From: Nageia nagi
Lineage: Eukaryota > Pinophyta
Direction: 5' to 3'
Assembly: GCA_050084985.1 (NCBI GenBank)
Contig: JBITNC010000001.1
Coordinates: forward strand, 138,756,001-138,820,000
Length of the DNA stretch: 64,000 nucleotides
Part shown: piece by piece, positions 11,021 to 24,400 of the stretch
Layout of the letters: the number at the start of each line of letters is the position of its first letter
Numbering within the stretch: the first letter of the stretch is position 1
Made by a program: the position numbers and the translations under genes
Notes under the pieces: generated by a model
Told to the model about the DNA's origin: nothing
Seen by the model: the letters and a program-made list of their open reading frames with translations, nothing else
Database searches by the model: none

Positions 11021-11620
11021 ATATCAAACTTATTTTTCAATAGGTAATTTTTAGTTGATAGTCATATTTATTTGAATTAGTCTTGCACTTGATATATGAC
11101 ATTATGAATGATAAAATCTTACTTTATGATCAAGGAAAGGAGGTAACTTTAGAAAGAGTGTAAAACCTACTAAGATCACAAATAGATTATAATGTAGTTG
11201 ATTGTGGCATTCTTGCATGAAATTGATTGAAAAGAAAAGGAATGTATGGATGAGACATGATGAATTTAGCATAGGATACATTATAGTCATAAGAAGAGAT
11301 GTCTTGATACTCAATTTCTCAAAAACCTTTATTAGTACTAACAATCAATAATTATTGCATCCTTGTAATAATCATGAAAAAAGATGCTGGCACACACTAA
11401 TGAAGGTGAATTGAAGACCCTCTATGATACAATGCTACATAGATGACAATTCCACATGTTGATGAAATTAATGTATTGTATGAAGATTTATGAAATACAT
11501 GATGTATATCATAAAATCATTTTAATGTTACCTTCATGATGTATGATAAGGTAAAAGGGAAGGCTATTGTTATATAGATCAATGAAAATAAATGTAATTA
11601 CATAGATACCCTATTTGGCA
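11020..11620 (+). repeat. Dispersed repeat copy A, right part (with minus-strand coding-like remnant)
   Basis: Matches copy B at 13385-13960 (TTTTTCAATAGGTAAT, TATATGACATTATGAATSATAAAATC, AAATTGATTGAAAGAAAAGG) and copies C and D inverted. On the minus strand 11102-11344 is an 80-codon open frame. It shares SINFMQECHNQL and LKLPPFLDHKVRFYHS with the 98-codon frame at 26956-27252 and with interrupted frames in B and C. No known domain is recognised. Copy B begins directly after it, making A and B a tandem pair. Confidence 0.75.
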
Positions 11621-14600
11621 TGAACACTACTTCCTTTATTTTATATCATTGTAGACACTATACCCCACTCTATACAATAGTAGGGTAAAGATTCTTGATG
11701 AAATGCCTCTATTCGAATGCCTTCCTATGGAAATAGTTTGCAAGTCTTTAAATGGGTAGGTTTTAGTATGAAATATTGAATTATAGCCTATACAGAGCAT
11801 GAAAGCTATCCCAAATTTTCCTTATATCCTATCTAATTTTAGGACATACGAAGATCTATATCATCATATTGTAAATTAGCTCCTAATGCTTGAATTGAGC
11901 ACATCTTTCAACCATATATGTCTAATGAGATATGATAAAATCACTTCATAAAAATTAGGTAAATGACATCTATTTTTCTCCTCACTTTCTCTAATGACTG
12001 ACATAGGCATTGAAAGGAATAAATGGAGGGGAGAACCATACAAAATATAATGCCATATTTTTTAGACCTATCACTCATATTGGGTAGCACCTTTAGTTCC
12101 TGTATCTTTAGCATGTCCTAGGAAAGTTAGATGGACTTAAAAATATCTCTAATGTGCTTCATCATGTGTCTAGAAGAAGGTTGGTATCACTGGCCCAAAA
12201 TAATGAGTTGAGGGTTCATTCACTTAACCAATGTTTCATAGGAGCAATCAGTCATGGGGAGCAATGGGGCTAGATTAGATCTTAAGGTGGGTTTATACCA
12301 ATGCTTGTACCATTCCAAGGCTCTTTGGGCTACTCTAGGGTTACTTTTATTGGATGGATAAGTATATTGATCATTATCAAATATTAATTCAATCTAATAA
12401 ATAATTAAAGAATAATTATTTACTATATACTATGTGCGATCCATTTCTCAATTCAACATTACTGTAGTAATTAACTATCCATATTAGGTTCCTTAATAGG
12501 CATCACTAGTGAGCTTTGGATATGATATGCCATCTCAATCATAGCAAAATTTGGAATGCTAGTCCTATTAATATGTATATAAGAGTTAGGATGAGAAAAT
12601 AATTCATTTCTCCCCAATATTGGGTTGGATTATTATCAGAGATCACTAAAACTATGTTTTACTTGAGTTCATCCCATCGATACATGGAATGCACAAAGAA
12701 GCACTCCTTATGTTTTTCATTGTATCAAAAAAACCAATTTTCTTCTCTAATGGTCACATGGATAGCTACATTCCTCTATATTACATACAAAATGGTATGG
12801 GAAACAAGAGCTATGAGGATTTCCAAGAGTTTCATTATGTTCTTGAATGGATTGATTATTGGTACAAAATATTGCTCAAAACATAAGATTTTGAGTTCAA
12901 TAATGTGAAATGGTATGACACATACTTGATACTAAGGGAAAAATGAGTTCAACATCCTCTAATGGTACTTCATTATGGAAATTAGACTCTATCATAATTA
13001 TTTCGAGTAAATGAATGGATTATGGATCTGTAAAAAGTATCATTAGACCTTATTACAATAAAAAATACACCTATTATGATACAAATTTATAGATTTAGCC
13101 TCATTAGAAAACTAAACCATGGTTTTTTTATTCTTTTTCAAACAAACATGAATTTATGACCTTTATAGTATGGAGAAAGGTAACGTAAAGCATGAATTAT
13201 TATGATAAATAATTTTTTTCCAAGTTAAGATATTATTTTTTTGATATAATTATTTATAATAGATTTTTGTAAAATTATAAAATAAATGGTAAAATTATAG
13301 TTGTTTTTAAGTTAGTAAAATATTAAGAAATGTTTATAACGCATCTATAAAAGAAATAATTATGAGAATTTTTTCAAACTTTTTTATCAATAGGTAATAG
13401 ATAGTCAATAATTGTATTTCTTTGAATTGGTCTTGCACACAATGTATGACATTGTGAATCATAAAATAGTATTATATGATCAAGTAAATAAGGTAGCTTT
13501 AGAGAAAGTGTAAAACCTTTGGAGATCAAAAATAGAGTATAACATAGTTGATTATGGTATTCTTACATGAAATTGATTGAAAGAAAAGGTATGCATGGAT
13601 GAGACATGGTGCATTTAGGGTAGAATGTATTATGATCATAAGAAGAGTGTCTTCATCCTTAATTATTTGAAAACCTTTCATATTACTTATGACCAACAAT
13701 TCTTGGATCCTTGGGATGATTGTTAAAAAAGAGAATTGTATACACTAATTATATGAAGATGAATTGAAGACCCTATATGATATAGTGCTACAAATATGAA
13801 CATTCCACATCTTGATGAAATTAATATACTTTATGAATCTTTAAGGAATACATGGTGTATATAATAAAATCATTTTATTAATACCTTCATGATGTATGAT
13901 AGGGAAAAAGATAAGGCTATTGATATATAGATTAATGAAAATAAATGTAGTAACTTTGATAACCCATTTTTCTACATGACATGTGTTCATGATAAAAACC
14001 TAAGACTAATTCAATGTTTATTTTTTAAAGGAATCTACATTATTTATGACATTATTTGAAATAGGTAATGTTTTAAAATGATGTACAAATCATAATATAC
14101 ATAATAGTATTATTTATTATAAAATTATAATAAGGTTAGTTTGATAAGAGAATTACTCTAGAGATATGGTAAGCTTACAAACAAAATAGTAAATCAAAAT
14201 AAGAATTAAATGGATAATAAAATAATTAATATTTGAAGATATATTAAGAACATGGATATCTTAGTGATCATGATGATTCTAATCTAGCATGAAACTAGTT
14301 AGGAAACATTCAAATGTGATGATAAATAGTAATCAAGGGAGTAAGATAATATAGCAAACATAGGTTCAAGATTGGGTAAGTAAAAGATTTAATGAGACAC
14401 CAAACCTAGCCCAATGATTATAGATAGAATAATTACTTTAAAACTCAAAGTGGTGTACTCATTGTTAAAGGAAAACACTATGCAAGTAAAAATTTGAGCA
14501 CAATCACCATTGGAAATCACAGTCAAGTGAGATGAGCTTGCATGATGAATGTACCTTATTAATTAACTAGGGATGATGATATCTAGATATACTATGAGGA

Positions 14601-14975
14601 ACTAAAATATATTGTCAATGTGGGATATGTGTTACATTTTTATTGACCCTCACATAAGAATTAATTATAAAAAAAGGGTATAAAAATTTAGGGTTTAATA
14701 TAGTGAGCCAGTGTAATAGCATTAAATATATCAATTATGTTTAAAACTATACATGTTATATCTAATTATCTTTTATACTAAATACTCATTGTTTAATGTT
14801 CTTCACCATTGAAAATACCATTAGCATTCATTAAAAATATAATATATCACTTAAACCAAATCAAAGCATAATCATACATACCATGTTTTGGCTTCAAAAA
14901 AGCATTTAGTAGACAACATGCTTGATCTCATTCACTACTGGGAAATGTGTAGTAAAATGTAATTTAACATCAAGG
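11620..14975 (+). repeat. Dispersed repeat copy B (about 3.3 kb)
   Basis: The longest uninterrupted plus-oriented copy. Near its start (11650) it reads TGTAGACACTATACCCCAC; copy C has the exact inverse at about 25073-25091, preceded in both by a CACTAMTTCCTTT...T-rich segment. It then follows the A landmarks, the minus-strand coding-like remnant (about 13410-13700) and GACAAGCTTACC-type sequence (14160). It ends with the segment shared with the window start (to about 14975). A TG-start with TAGACAC resembles a plant LTR beginning, but I found no matching far end, primer site or pol, so the class is unknown (a large non-autonomous LTR element or an LTR relic is possible). Confidence 0.7.
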
Positions 14976-15049
14976 CAATCAATGCTAAGAATCAAAATCC
15001 TTACCACAACCATGCACAACCCGTTCAGGAATATTTCCTCAAACTACAT

Positions 15050-15480
15050 GAATACCTTATAGAAAGTCTAATGTACATAAAAACTAAAATATCTCTACAC
15101 AATGGTTGGAGGATCCCATCCCAATTTATAATCTAGTCTATTTTATATATTTCTAAGGTGTATTTAGTATCATCTCATTTCTCATATAGGCATCACCCCA
15201 TCATAGCTTGGATGACAACTATGTATCACAAATTTTCTTTCCTCTATGAGTCATCCCTTTTCTATCTTGGGACACTCTTGATAATATAGTTTTATTATTA
15301 TTTTTTCTCAATCTCTAGGGTTCTCAACCCTAGTGCTTTCTTGGATTATACTCTTTAGTCCCATTGACCTATTTTTTATCACTCATGGATATAAAAATAT
15401 ATTTCTATTTCTATTTCTTTTCTCTTACACTAACATTACAAACATAAAATGTACCAAAGAACAAAGATTACATATCATAT
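15050..15480 (+). repeat. Inverted relative of 5540-6080 (possible LINE 3' tail)
   Basis: Contains TAGTCCCATTGACCTAT, AGGGTTCTCAACCCTAGTG and CACTCTTGATAATATAGTTT, each matching the opposite strand of 5730-5960. If 5540-6080 is the 3' tail of the minus-strand LINE, this is a 5'-truncated insertion in the other orientation. Inference only. Confidence 0.45.
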
Positions 15481-16330
15481 ATAAATTAACTTGCATGAAA
15501 TGAATTTATTTTTATTGTATATTAATATTTAGAAGAGAAATAAATTATAAGAATGTTAGATAGTTCTTTATTTTATTTTTTGTTATATGAAAGCACAAAT
15601 CATAGTTTGGCTGAGTACCTTGTCGTTTATGGTACATTTTTATTCAAAAGGATTGGAAACACCATTTTCATAGTTAATAAGCTTTTAAATATTTATATTG
15701 GAAAAGAAAAAATATTAAATGATGAAGTTAATAATTTAAAATATGAAAGGGGACTTTCAAGTGATGGTTTTCTAGAAGTTTCTGTAGATGTGCATCATTA
15801 ATGGTTGGAAATTAAAATTTACTTATTACACTTTTAAAAATAGATGTACCAAATTTAATTAATATTCATTACATTGTTCACAATGAATCTTTAGAAGCAA
15901 CATATGCTTCTAGAATAATACTTGAAATATTATATGTTGAGAAATAAGCTAATAAAATTTACTCTTGAGTCCAAAATTCTATGAAAGGACGTAATGAAAT
16001 TCTTTCCTTACAAGAACATATGCAATTATGAGATTATTGCCTTCATATATTGTTGTCTTCAACCAACAACTTTTCCTTTTCATGAAAATATTCCCATATT
16101 CCATGAACAATATTTAGGCTCTCATCAATTTCTGACTCTCTCCTTGATAGATGAATGGAGGAAAACATCCATTTGGTATGATGAATATGAAATTCTTTCA
16201 TTAAGGTATGATTGTGTCTTATGAAATGGTATTTTATATATTTTATTTCATGTACTTATAATCATATCATTTTAATTGATATAGTAAGGTTTACATTTAC
16301 TTACATAATTTGGTACTACTATTTAATTTG
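15481..16330. other. AT-rich spacer with unrecognised open frames
   Basis: An 82-codon frame on plus (15553-15801) and a 76-codon frame (15994-16224) have no family I recognise. The part from about 16120 to 16370 belongs to the dispersed repeat also seen at 4200-4520, so the second frame is probably repeat-derived rather than a gene. Confidence 0.4.
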
Positions 16331-16760
16331 TATAAAGACTTTATTTTTATTATTATTTGGCTTAAAAGGCCAAGAACTTGCCTACTTATTATTTCCCATA
16401 AGGATGCTTGAAACCAACTTCCCAACCTTGTTCAAACCTAGCAAAGATTCCTATAATAGAGCTCCTAAGGAAACAAATAGAGGGAAGGGGTTTAAAAGAG
16501 GATTTCCATCCCAAAGTAACATGAAAAACAAACTTGAAAACTCTAACAAACCCAAGAAAAGGTTACCATGCCTCATCTATTAGAAATGTAGGAAACTCTA
16601 CAAAGTGGAGTGTACAAGCAAGCTTCTCTCATAATGATCCAAACCAGTTTATGATTCTAGTATGGTAGATACTAAAGCTAAACTACAAGACCACCATGAT
16701 GCATTAAGGGAATCCAAAGACCTCCATAGTCTTCCCATGTGAGAGGCCTTTTAATTTTGG
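16330..16760 (+). pseudogene. Unrecognised coding-like remnant, lysine/asparagine-rich
   Basis: A plus-strand frame runs to a TAG at 16580 and continues in the same frame to about 16630. Its composition (RAPKETNRGKGFKRGF, MKNKLENSNKPKKRLPC) is basic and polar, as in a nucleic-acid-binding tail, and a C-x-rich stretch (PCLIY, KCRKLYKVEC) follows. It could be the end of a retrotransposon gag, but no intact zinc knuckle is visible. Confidence 0.3.
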
Positions 16761-17479
16761 TCAAAAAACTTGCCCACTTTACATACATGGTAATGTAACA
16801 ATTCTAATGAACTAGGTTTTTCTCCAAATTAAGCATGACCTAATTTCACCCTAGCTTCTTGAACATTTAAACAACAACCCTAATGCCCTAAAAACATATT
16901 ATCTCACCAACACCATCATTTTGTTTCAAATAATATTTTTTTAATTCATTTACTCATTCAATTTGAAATATTCCAATGCCACCTGGTCACTAAGGTTCAC
17001 ACAAAAAAGTTTAATATAATAAACATGATACTTTTACCTCCACCAAGTAAGCTTAATAAGCTTTAGACATTGATATTTTTAGCACCTGAATATGCATGTT
17101 TTTTAATAAACATTAAGCTCTTTTTTTTATTCCCTACTAATACCCAAAGAAGAGCATTAGATAAGGGATTGCAATGCTAAGGCAATTGCCACCTTAGTTA
17201 ACTTTAGTAAGATTATATTTATTTTTAAAGTTTTGCATTTATCCCAAACATAAGGAAGTAATCATAGAACTTAAACCAAATATCCATGGAAGAATGAGAT
17301 ACATCAAATCGAAAAAGGGTGGCCATAATACCTATCTTCAAGCCACCTTTCACCATGGTCATAGTCCTTATAGGAAAAGTCAACTAATCTTGCATATGAG
17401 CTAGCTAGTTAAGCTTCTAACCTTTATGAAAAGTTCATTTGAAAGAAAGTGAAGGAGTTATTCAAAGAAAATATTTTGG
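16761..17479. other. Spacer, likely 3' untranslated part of the minus-strand chromovirus
   Basis: No gene recognised. It lies directly 3' of the pol remnant on the minus strand. I could not identify a 3' LTR matching the candidate LTR at 25252-26384. Confidence 0.4.
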
Positions 17480-18649
17480 TGGGTCATGACATAAAACCCC
17501 CAAAGACTAAAGTTAGCCATGATTTTATACTTATAGCTCAAAAAAGGTCTAGAAATTACTTTCTAATAAGGTTGGCATCTTCTCAAGTTACACAAGCTTC
17601 CAAGTACTAATCCTATTTAATCAAAACTTGGTATACCTCATGATTTCAAAGCTTCTTGATATGGGCTAAAAGGATTTACATTGATTTAACTTCTATGTTT
17701 AGTCATCTGTAATTTTTCAAAATCCCAAATATGACTAGGATCTGGTACACATTTCTTTAACAACAAGATGTGGAAGACATTATGTATTTTTATACACCTA
17801 AGGAGGTAAAAATAGTATTTATGCTACTATATTAACCTTTTCAATAATCTCAAAGGTTCCCACATATCTTGATGCAAGTTTGGAGGTGTTTATAGAGCTC
17901 CTACTAGGTTTAACTTGTAAGAAAATTTTATGTCAAACCTAAAACTCCCTAGGGGTTCTTTTCAAGTATATGATACTTTTATGCATATTAGAAGCTTATT
18001 TCAACCTTATTTGAATTATTTCAAGCTAATATTCCATCTCCAATAGTAGGTTTTATCCTATAACAACTCAATCATCCAATTTATTCCAAGATACAAGTGT
18101 CCTACATATGTGACCATAAAGAGCTTCAAAAGGAACCATAACTAAGGATGTATACTTAGCATTATTATAGGTAAACTCCAATAAATTAAGATAATCTTCC
18201 TACCTAGTGGGATTATCCATAACATACATTCTAAGCATATCCTTTAGGATTTGGTTGACCCTTTAGTTTGGCCATTAGTTTTTAGATGGTAGGCAGAGCT
18301 AAAACTCAACTTGGTACCTACCTCTTTTTGCAATATCTACCCAAATTTAGAATTGAATTTTCCACCTCTATTAGAAATAATATCCCTAAGAAACTATTAA
18401 TTCTAAAAATTTCTTTTACAAACTTGTTGGCTACTACTATAGCATCATTCATGGTATGATCAAGAATAAAATTAGCCACTCTAGTCAATCTTTCGACTAT
18501 GACATAAATGGAGTCATCCTAATAGTGTGCTCTTGGTAAGCCCATAATAAATTCCATATTGATGGGCTACTATTATACCTAGTAGTTTGTAAAGTATACA
18601 AAACCCCAATAGGTTTTATATGTTCTATCTTAACCCTTTGATAGTTTAA

Positions 18650-18871
18650 TCATTTGGAAACATATTCTACTATGTCCTTTTTCATGCCTTGCCAATAGCA
18701 TTTCTTTGTTATGTTTTCTCTCATCTTGTTAATTTCAAGATGAGTAGAATAGGGGGTTACATAAGCTTTATAAATAATTTTCTTCCTTAGGTTCCCTGCT
18801 ATAGGAATGATAATTCTATTTCTAAAATACAAGCAACCATCATCCTTCATAAAGAAATCCTTCTTGGACAA
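18650..18871 (-). pseudogene. Chromovirus integrase zinc-binding (H2C2) segment
   Basis: The longest clean stretch of the integrase: 73 codons with YFRNRIIIP, then the H-containing HLEINKMRENITKKCYW and QGMKKDIVEYVSK. The paired cysteines of the H2C2 motif follow just past the local stop. It is part of the pol remnant, not an independent gene. Confidence 0.8.
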
Positions 18872-19497
18872 AAACTTGGATTTGTTATCTTTGGTTGAAT
18901 CAAAATGAATCCTTTAGCTGAGTATTTCTCACTCTTTCTAGTAGGTCTAAATGAAACCTAGATATAGTTGAAATGATATTATTTTTCTTGCTAAGTGCAT
19001 CAGCTATGTTATTCTCTTTTCCCTTAATATATTCTATGGTAAGGTCATACTCAAATAAGAATTCCATCCATCTTCACTATTTGGCATTCAAAGTTAATTA
19101 AATGAAGAGGTATGCAAATCTATGATGATTAGTATTTAGCTTTCTTACATAAGTACCCCATCAAGCCCTTCCTTGAAAGCATTAGTATAAACTCCGAACA
19201 TGTTTTTTGGATCAGGTAACTTTAAAATTGGTGTAGATGTTAGTTTTTGTTTCAACAAAGCAAAAGCAAATCCATATATCTCATTCTAGAGGAATTTCTT
19301 CCCCTTTGTTTACAACTGTGTAATTGTATATGCTATTTTAGAAAATCCTTAATAAACTTTATGTAGTATCTAGCCAAACCCATGAGACTTTTGACTTCAC
19401 TTACATTTGTAGGAGTAGGCTAATCATGCACTACTTCAATTTTCTTAGGTTCTATTGCTAAACCTTGCTAAAAAATGACATGCCCTAAATACTGGAC

Positions 19498-19788
19498 CTA
19501 GGCTTGGTAAAAATCATACTTTGAAAGCTTTCCATATACTTTATTTTCTTTAAGGACTTCTAGAGTCAACCTTAAATGTTGATCATGCTCTTCATGATTT
19601 ATGGAATAGACTAGAATGTCATATAAAATTTGAAGAATAAATTTGTGTAGATATTTTTGGTATATGTTTTTCATCATGCTCATAAATGTATCTGGGACAT
19701 TTGAGAGGCCAAAATGCAAAATAGTAAACTCATAACATCCATATCGAGTCCTAAATGTGGTTTTGAAAGTCTCTTCAATTCTGATCAT
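19498..19788 (-). pseudogene. Chromovirus reverse transcriptase palm segment
   Basis: A 96-codon open part of the RT, from IRIEETFKTTFRTRYG to GKLSKYDFYQA. The family catalytic box (usually FLDDILVYS) reads ILYDILVYS, replacing the first of the two catalytic aspartates. The fragment shows the lineage but not a working enzyme. Confidence 0.85.
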
Positions 19789-21114
19789 TAATTGATGATA
19801 CCTTGACCTTAAATGAATATTTTAAAAGTTGTTAGGTCTAGGTAACTAATCAAAGAGTTCATCAATTCTAGGTAAGGGATAATGGTTCTTCATAGTGAAC
19901 TTATTTACCATCCTATAATTGATGCATAAATAAGAAGTTCTATCCTTTTTCTTAAAAAAACAAGAATTGAGGACACCAAAGAGAGACACTAGTTTTAATA
20001 AGATTCTTGCCTCAAAGATCTTGCAATTGCATTTTTAGCTCTTACATTTCCAAAGCGATCATTTGATAAGGAGTTATAGAAATAGGTTCAGCATTTATAA
20101 TGATATATATATAAAAATCAAAGGCTCTATTAGGAGGCATGCATGATAATTCTTCAAGAAACACATCCTTATATTCCAATACAACTAATTGTTCCAAAAT
20201 ATTTCAAAACTCTTTATTTCTTCTTTCTTATTCAATTTTACTGTAAAACTTCTACAACCCTTTTTGGATTCATTTTTTAGTTGCATAAGTAATTAAAACC
20301 AATTCTCATAAGATTTTCTAGTACTATTCAACCCGATGGTTTTACCATCTAGAGCCTTAGCCAACATACAATGATTATCAAAATCAATTTTTACCATGAT
20401 CTTGAACACATAATCAAGACCTTAAATGACATCATATGATGGAAGTGGTACATTATGCAAAGGAACAACTATTTCTACTTCAAAAAAAATTAGTTTTACA
20501 ATAGGAAGGAATTGACTAACATCTTTCATTTATCTTGAAGCAAACTCCACATTCTAGTTTTGTTTCAAGTTTTTATGTTTGAAGGGGATTCTATCTAAAA
20601 TGAAAAATGACACAAAACTTTTTGGATCTCCATAGTAAATCAAAAAGTTATATTTTTGATTCACAATCATAGCTAACAACATGATGGAAGTTGCTTGACT
20701 ATCTAATGCTTATTGATATATAGTAGCATAGATCTTATGGTTAGGAGGTTGATTATTCACTACAACTTCCCTATTAAGGGGGAACTAATTTGTATAATGT
20801 GGTCCATCGCATTCATAGTATCCATTTTTAATACCTACAATCCTGGTTGGTTGATCCTTCCCTTCATCAAATGGGTTAGAGCTTACCTTCTTATAATCTC
20901 TATCTAGATCACTAGGATGTTCATGCTTCTTGGCTATCTTATTAGTACCTCTCTTGGCTAACTTCTTAACTTGGAATTTTTCTTCTTATTTTCTAATCAT
21001 CAAAGATGACTAGGGTTATTATTCTTTTTAGACTATTTTTTATTTTACTCAAACTTAGCCTTTTTATTTTGGCTATACAATTCTTTATGAGAGGCTTAGT
21101 TTAACTCCTCTCTC

Positions 21115-21214
21115 NNNNNNNNNNNNNNNNNNNNNNNNNNNNNNNNNNNNNNNNNNNNNNNNNNNNNNNNNNNNNNNNNNNNNNNNNNNNNNNNNNNNNN
21201 NNNNNNNNNNNNNN
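21115..21214. other. Assembly gap (100 N)
   Basis: Exactly 100 N between the chromovirus gag end and repeat copy C. The round number implies a placeholder of unknown true length, so the junction between the two elements is not observed. Confidence 0.95.
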
Positions 21215-21419
21215 CAAATTAGAGCAAGGTTATGTTCTTGATTATCTCTAGGTTTCTTGGAGAAGGAATTGAAATAGGATTGAAGGTTTCTACATATTTA
21301 TAGTTTGCTTTGTGTCAACCTTATTAAATTTGCCTCTTATTTTTGTGGTTTGTATTTGTGATTGTTCTATTTTCCTTCTTTTTTCATAGTAGTAAAAAAT
21401 TTTAAATTATTAAATAATA

Positions 21420-24400
21420 AAATAACCCAACAATAAAGGTGGATTGATATTTAAAACTAATCTATTATACATATTCTTATTATTTGTTCCATTTAGGCTC
21501 AACTTGTAACAAGAATAATGTTGTTGTACTACCTACATTTGTAAGAACTTGACAGAATGTAAGAACTCTTTTGGAGCTTGTGAAAAAAGTAACATATTTC
21601 ATAAGTTAGAATATTATCATTTTATATCCCCTATATAACAAAAGGGCAAACTCACATTGCATATGTGAATTTGACGTCCATTTATGATTCATGTTTTTGT
21701 ATTTACTAAAGGACTAAAGAACCTAATAGAAACCTAAGTATTGAGGTCAATACACTTCTCATAGTTTCCCTTGACCCATTGAAGTTTGAGTTAGAATAGT
21801 ATACTTTCTCAACCTCAAAGGGTTCTAAACATACTTGTTTATAAATAAGGCTAAATATAAGCAAAGTTATATTCTATTACAACTTTCCCAGTAGTGAGTT
21901 GAGCTCAAGCATGTTGTTCATTATATGCTTTTTTGAAGCTAAAGCAAGGTATGTATGATTATACTTGGATTTTTTAAGTGATATTTTATATTTTTTAATG
22001 AATGATAATGATATTTTTAATGGTAGAGACCATTAAAAATGATTATTTATGAAAAATTTATAATTAGATATAACAGTATAGTTTTAAATACAATTGATAT
22101 ATTTGATGTTGTTATGCTACCCCACTATAGTAAACCCTAAATTTTCATACCCCTTTTTTATAACTAATTCTTATGTTCAATGTCAATAATAATGTAACAC
22201 TATCCCACATTGATAATATATTTTAGTTATTCACACTATATTTACATATCACCATCCCTACTTAAGCACTAGGGAAAGTTCACAACATAAGCCCACCTCA
22301 CTTAAGTGTGATTTCCCATTATGATCATATTCTAGTTTTTACTTGAGTAGTGTTTTTTTTCACATTGAGTACACCACTTTGAGTTTTAAAGTAATTATTT
22401 AACCTATAATCATTAGGCTAGGTTTGGTGGCTCATTAAATATTTTACTTACCCAATCTTGAACCTATGTTTTTATTAGATATCAATCCCTTGATTATTAT
22501 TTATCATCACATTTGAATGTTCCCTAACTTGTTTCATGCTAGAGTGTAATCATAATGATCAATAAGATATCCATGTTTTTAGTACATCTTCAAACCCTAT
22601 TTTTTTATTATTCCTTTAATTCTTATTTTGATTTACTATGTTTTTTTAGAAGCTTACCATTTCTCTTAAGTGATTCTCTTATCAAAGTAACCCTTATTAT
22701 TATTTTCAAATAAATAATGAATATTATGAAATTATGATTTTTGTATCATTTTCAAAACATCACTTTTTTCAAATATTCTCATAAATTATGTATATCCATT
22801 TAAAAATGTAAGCATTAAATCATACTTAGGTTTTTATCATAAATACTTGTCATACAAAAAAATGGGTTATCTATGTAATAAATGTATTTTCATTGATCTA
22901 TAAACAATATCTTTCTCTTTTTTCCTATCATACATCATGAAGTATTAATAAAATGAGTATATGATATACCATGTATTCCATAAAGATTATAAAATAATTA
23001 ACTTATAAACATGTATAATGTTCATCAATGTAGCATTGTGTCATAGAGGTTCTTCGATTCACTTCATTTGATTAGTGTATGCCATCCTCTTTTTTCATGA
23101 TCATCCCAAAGATACAAGAATTGTTATTCATGAGTACTAAGTAAGTTTTCAAGAATTGAGGATTAGGAAAACTCTTCTTATGAACATAATGCATCCTATC
23201 CTAAATGCACCATGTCTCATCCATACATTCCTTTTCTTTCAATCAATTTCATGCAAGAATGCCATAATCAACTAAGTTATCTCTATTTTTGATCTATTGA
23301 GATTTATGCTTTATTTAAAGCTACCTCCTCTCCTTGATCATAGAGTAAGATTTTATAATTTCACAATGTCATATATCAAGTGCAACACCAATTTAAGGAG
23401 GTATGGCTATGACCAACCATTACCTATTGAAAAATAAGTTCGATAAAATTCTCACAATTATTTATTTTATATTGCCTTGTAAATATTTATTAGTATTTTA
23501 CTAACTTATAATATATATATATTATATTTATTTAACTTGAAAAAAGTATTATTTAACACAATAATTCATATTTTAGGTTACCTTTTTCAATACTATAAAG
23601 GTCATAAATTCATGTTTGTTTACAAAATAATAAAACACATGGTTTAGATCTCTAATGATGCTAAATCTATAAAGCTCTATCATAATAGTGTAGTTTTATG
23701 GTAATAAGGCCTGATGAGACTTTTTATAGATCCATAGTCATTTATTTTCTTGAAATAATTATGATAAAGTTTTATTTCCATAAGAAGTACCACTAGAGGA
23801 CCTCAGACTTATTTTCCCTCCTATTTTCCATTTTTAGATAGATCACCTTAGTAGGTTAGTGAGATTCAAGTACATGTCATACCATTTCATGGTCAAATTT
23901 AAAATCTTGTATTTTGAACAATATTTTTCAATGAGAATCAATCTAATTAGGTCTTAATGAGATCCTAGGAAATCCTCATAGCTTTTGTTACTCATATCAT
24001 TCATACGTAATGTAGAGGAATGTAGCCACCCTTGTGACCATTAATGAAGATGATTAGTTTTGCTTGGATAATTCCCCCCTAAGAAGCATTTCTCATGATT
24101 TCATGGATCTATGGGGTAGACTCTAGTAAAGCATTGTTCCATGATCTTTGATAATAATCCATCCTGATGATGGAGAGAAATGAATTGTTTAACAATCATA
24201 ACTCTATATACATATTAGTAGGGCTAGGAATCCTAAGTTGGCTATGATTAAGATGTCAAATCATATCTTAAAATTACTATCAACAATATTAAGGAAACTA
24301 ATTGGATAGTTAGTTACTATAGTAATATTGAATTGAGAAATAGAAAGACATAATCTATAAGAAATATAAATGCTTTAATTATTTATCAAATTGAATGAAT

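Larger units (their letters stand above)
17480..20900 (-). pseudogene. Ty3/gypsy chromovirus-like gag-pol, decayed
   Basis: Ordered on minus: a protease-end motif (about 20400-20450, a DVIxGLDYV match to the usual ILGMDWL, with a stop); RT with [16 protein letters not shown] (about 19910-19955), [13 protein letters not shown] and RTRYGCYEFTILHFGLSN (19690-19760); an RNase H region; the integrase zinc module (18650-18871, HLEINKMRENI, CYWQGMKKDIVEYVSK); the integrase core (about 18250-18600); and a tail with VFHILLLKK, KCVPDPSHI and EDANLIRK, typical of the stretch before or within a chromodomain (about 17540-17800). In a working element these enzymes copy and insert the RNA, the chromodomain guiding it to chromatin. 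The RT FLDD box reads ILYD and the integrase core shows MEFIMGLP, SNRGGKF and GQTKGST where D, D and E are expected, so catalysis is lost on top of many stops. Confidence 0.85.
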
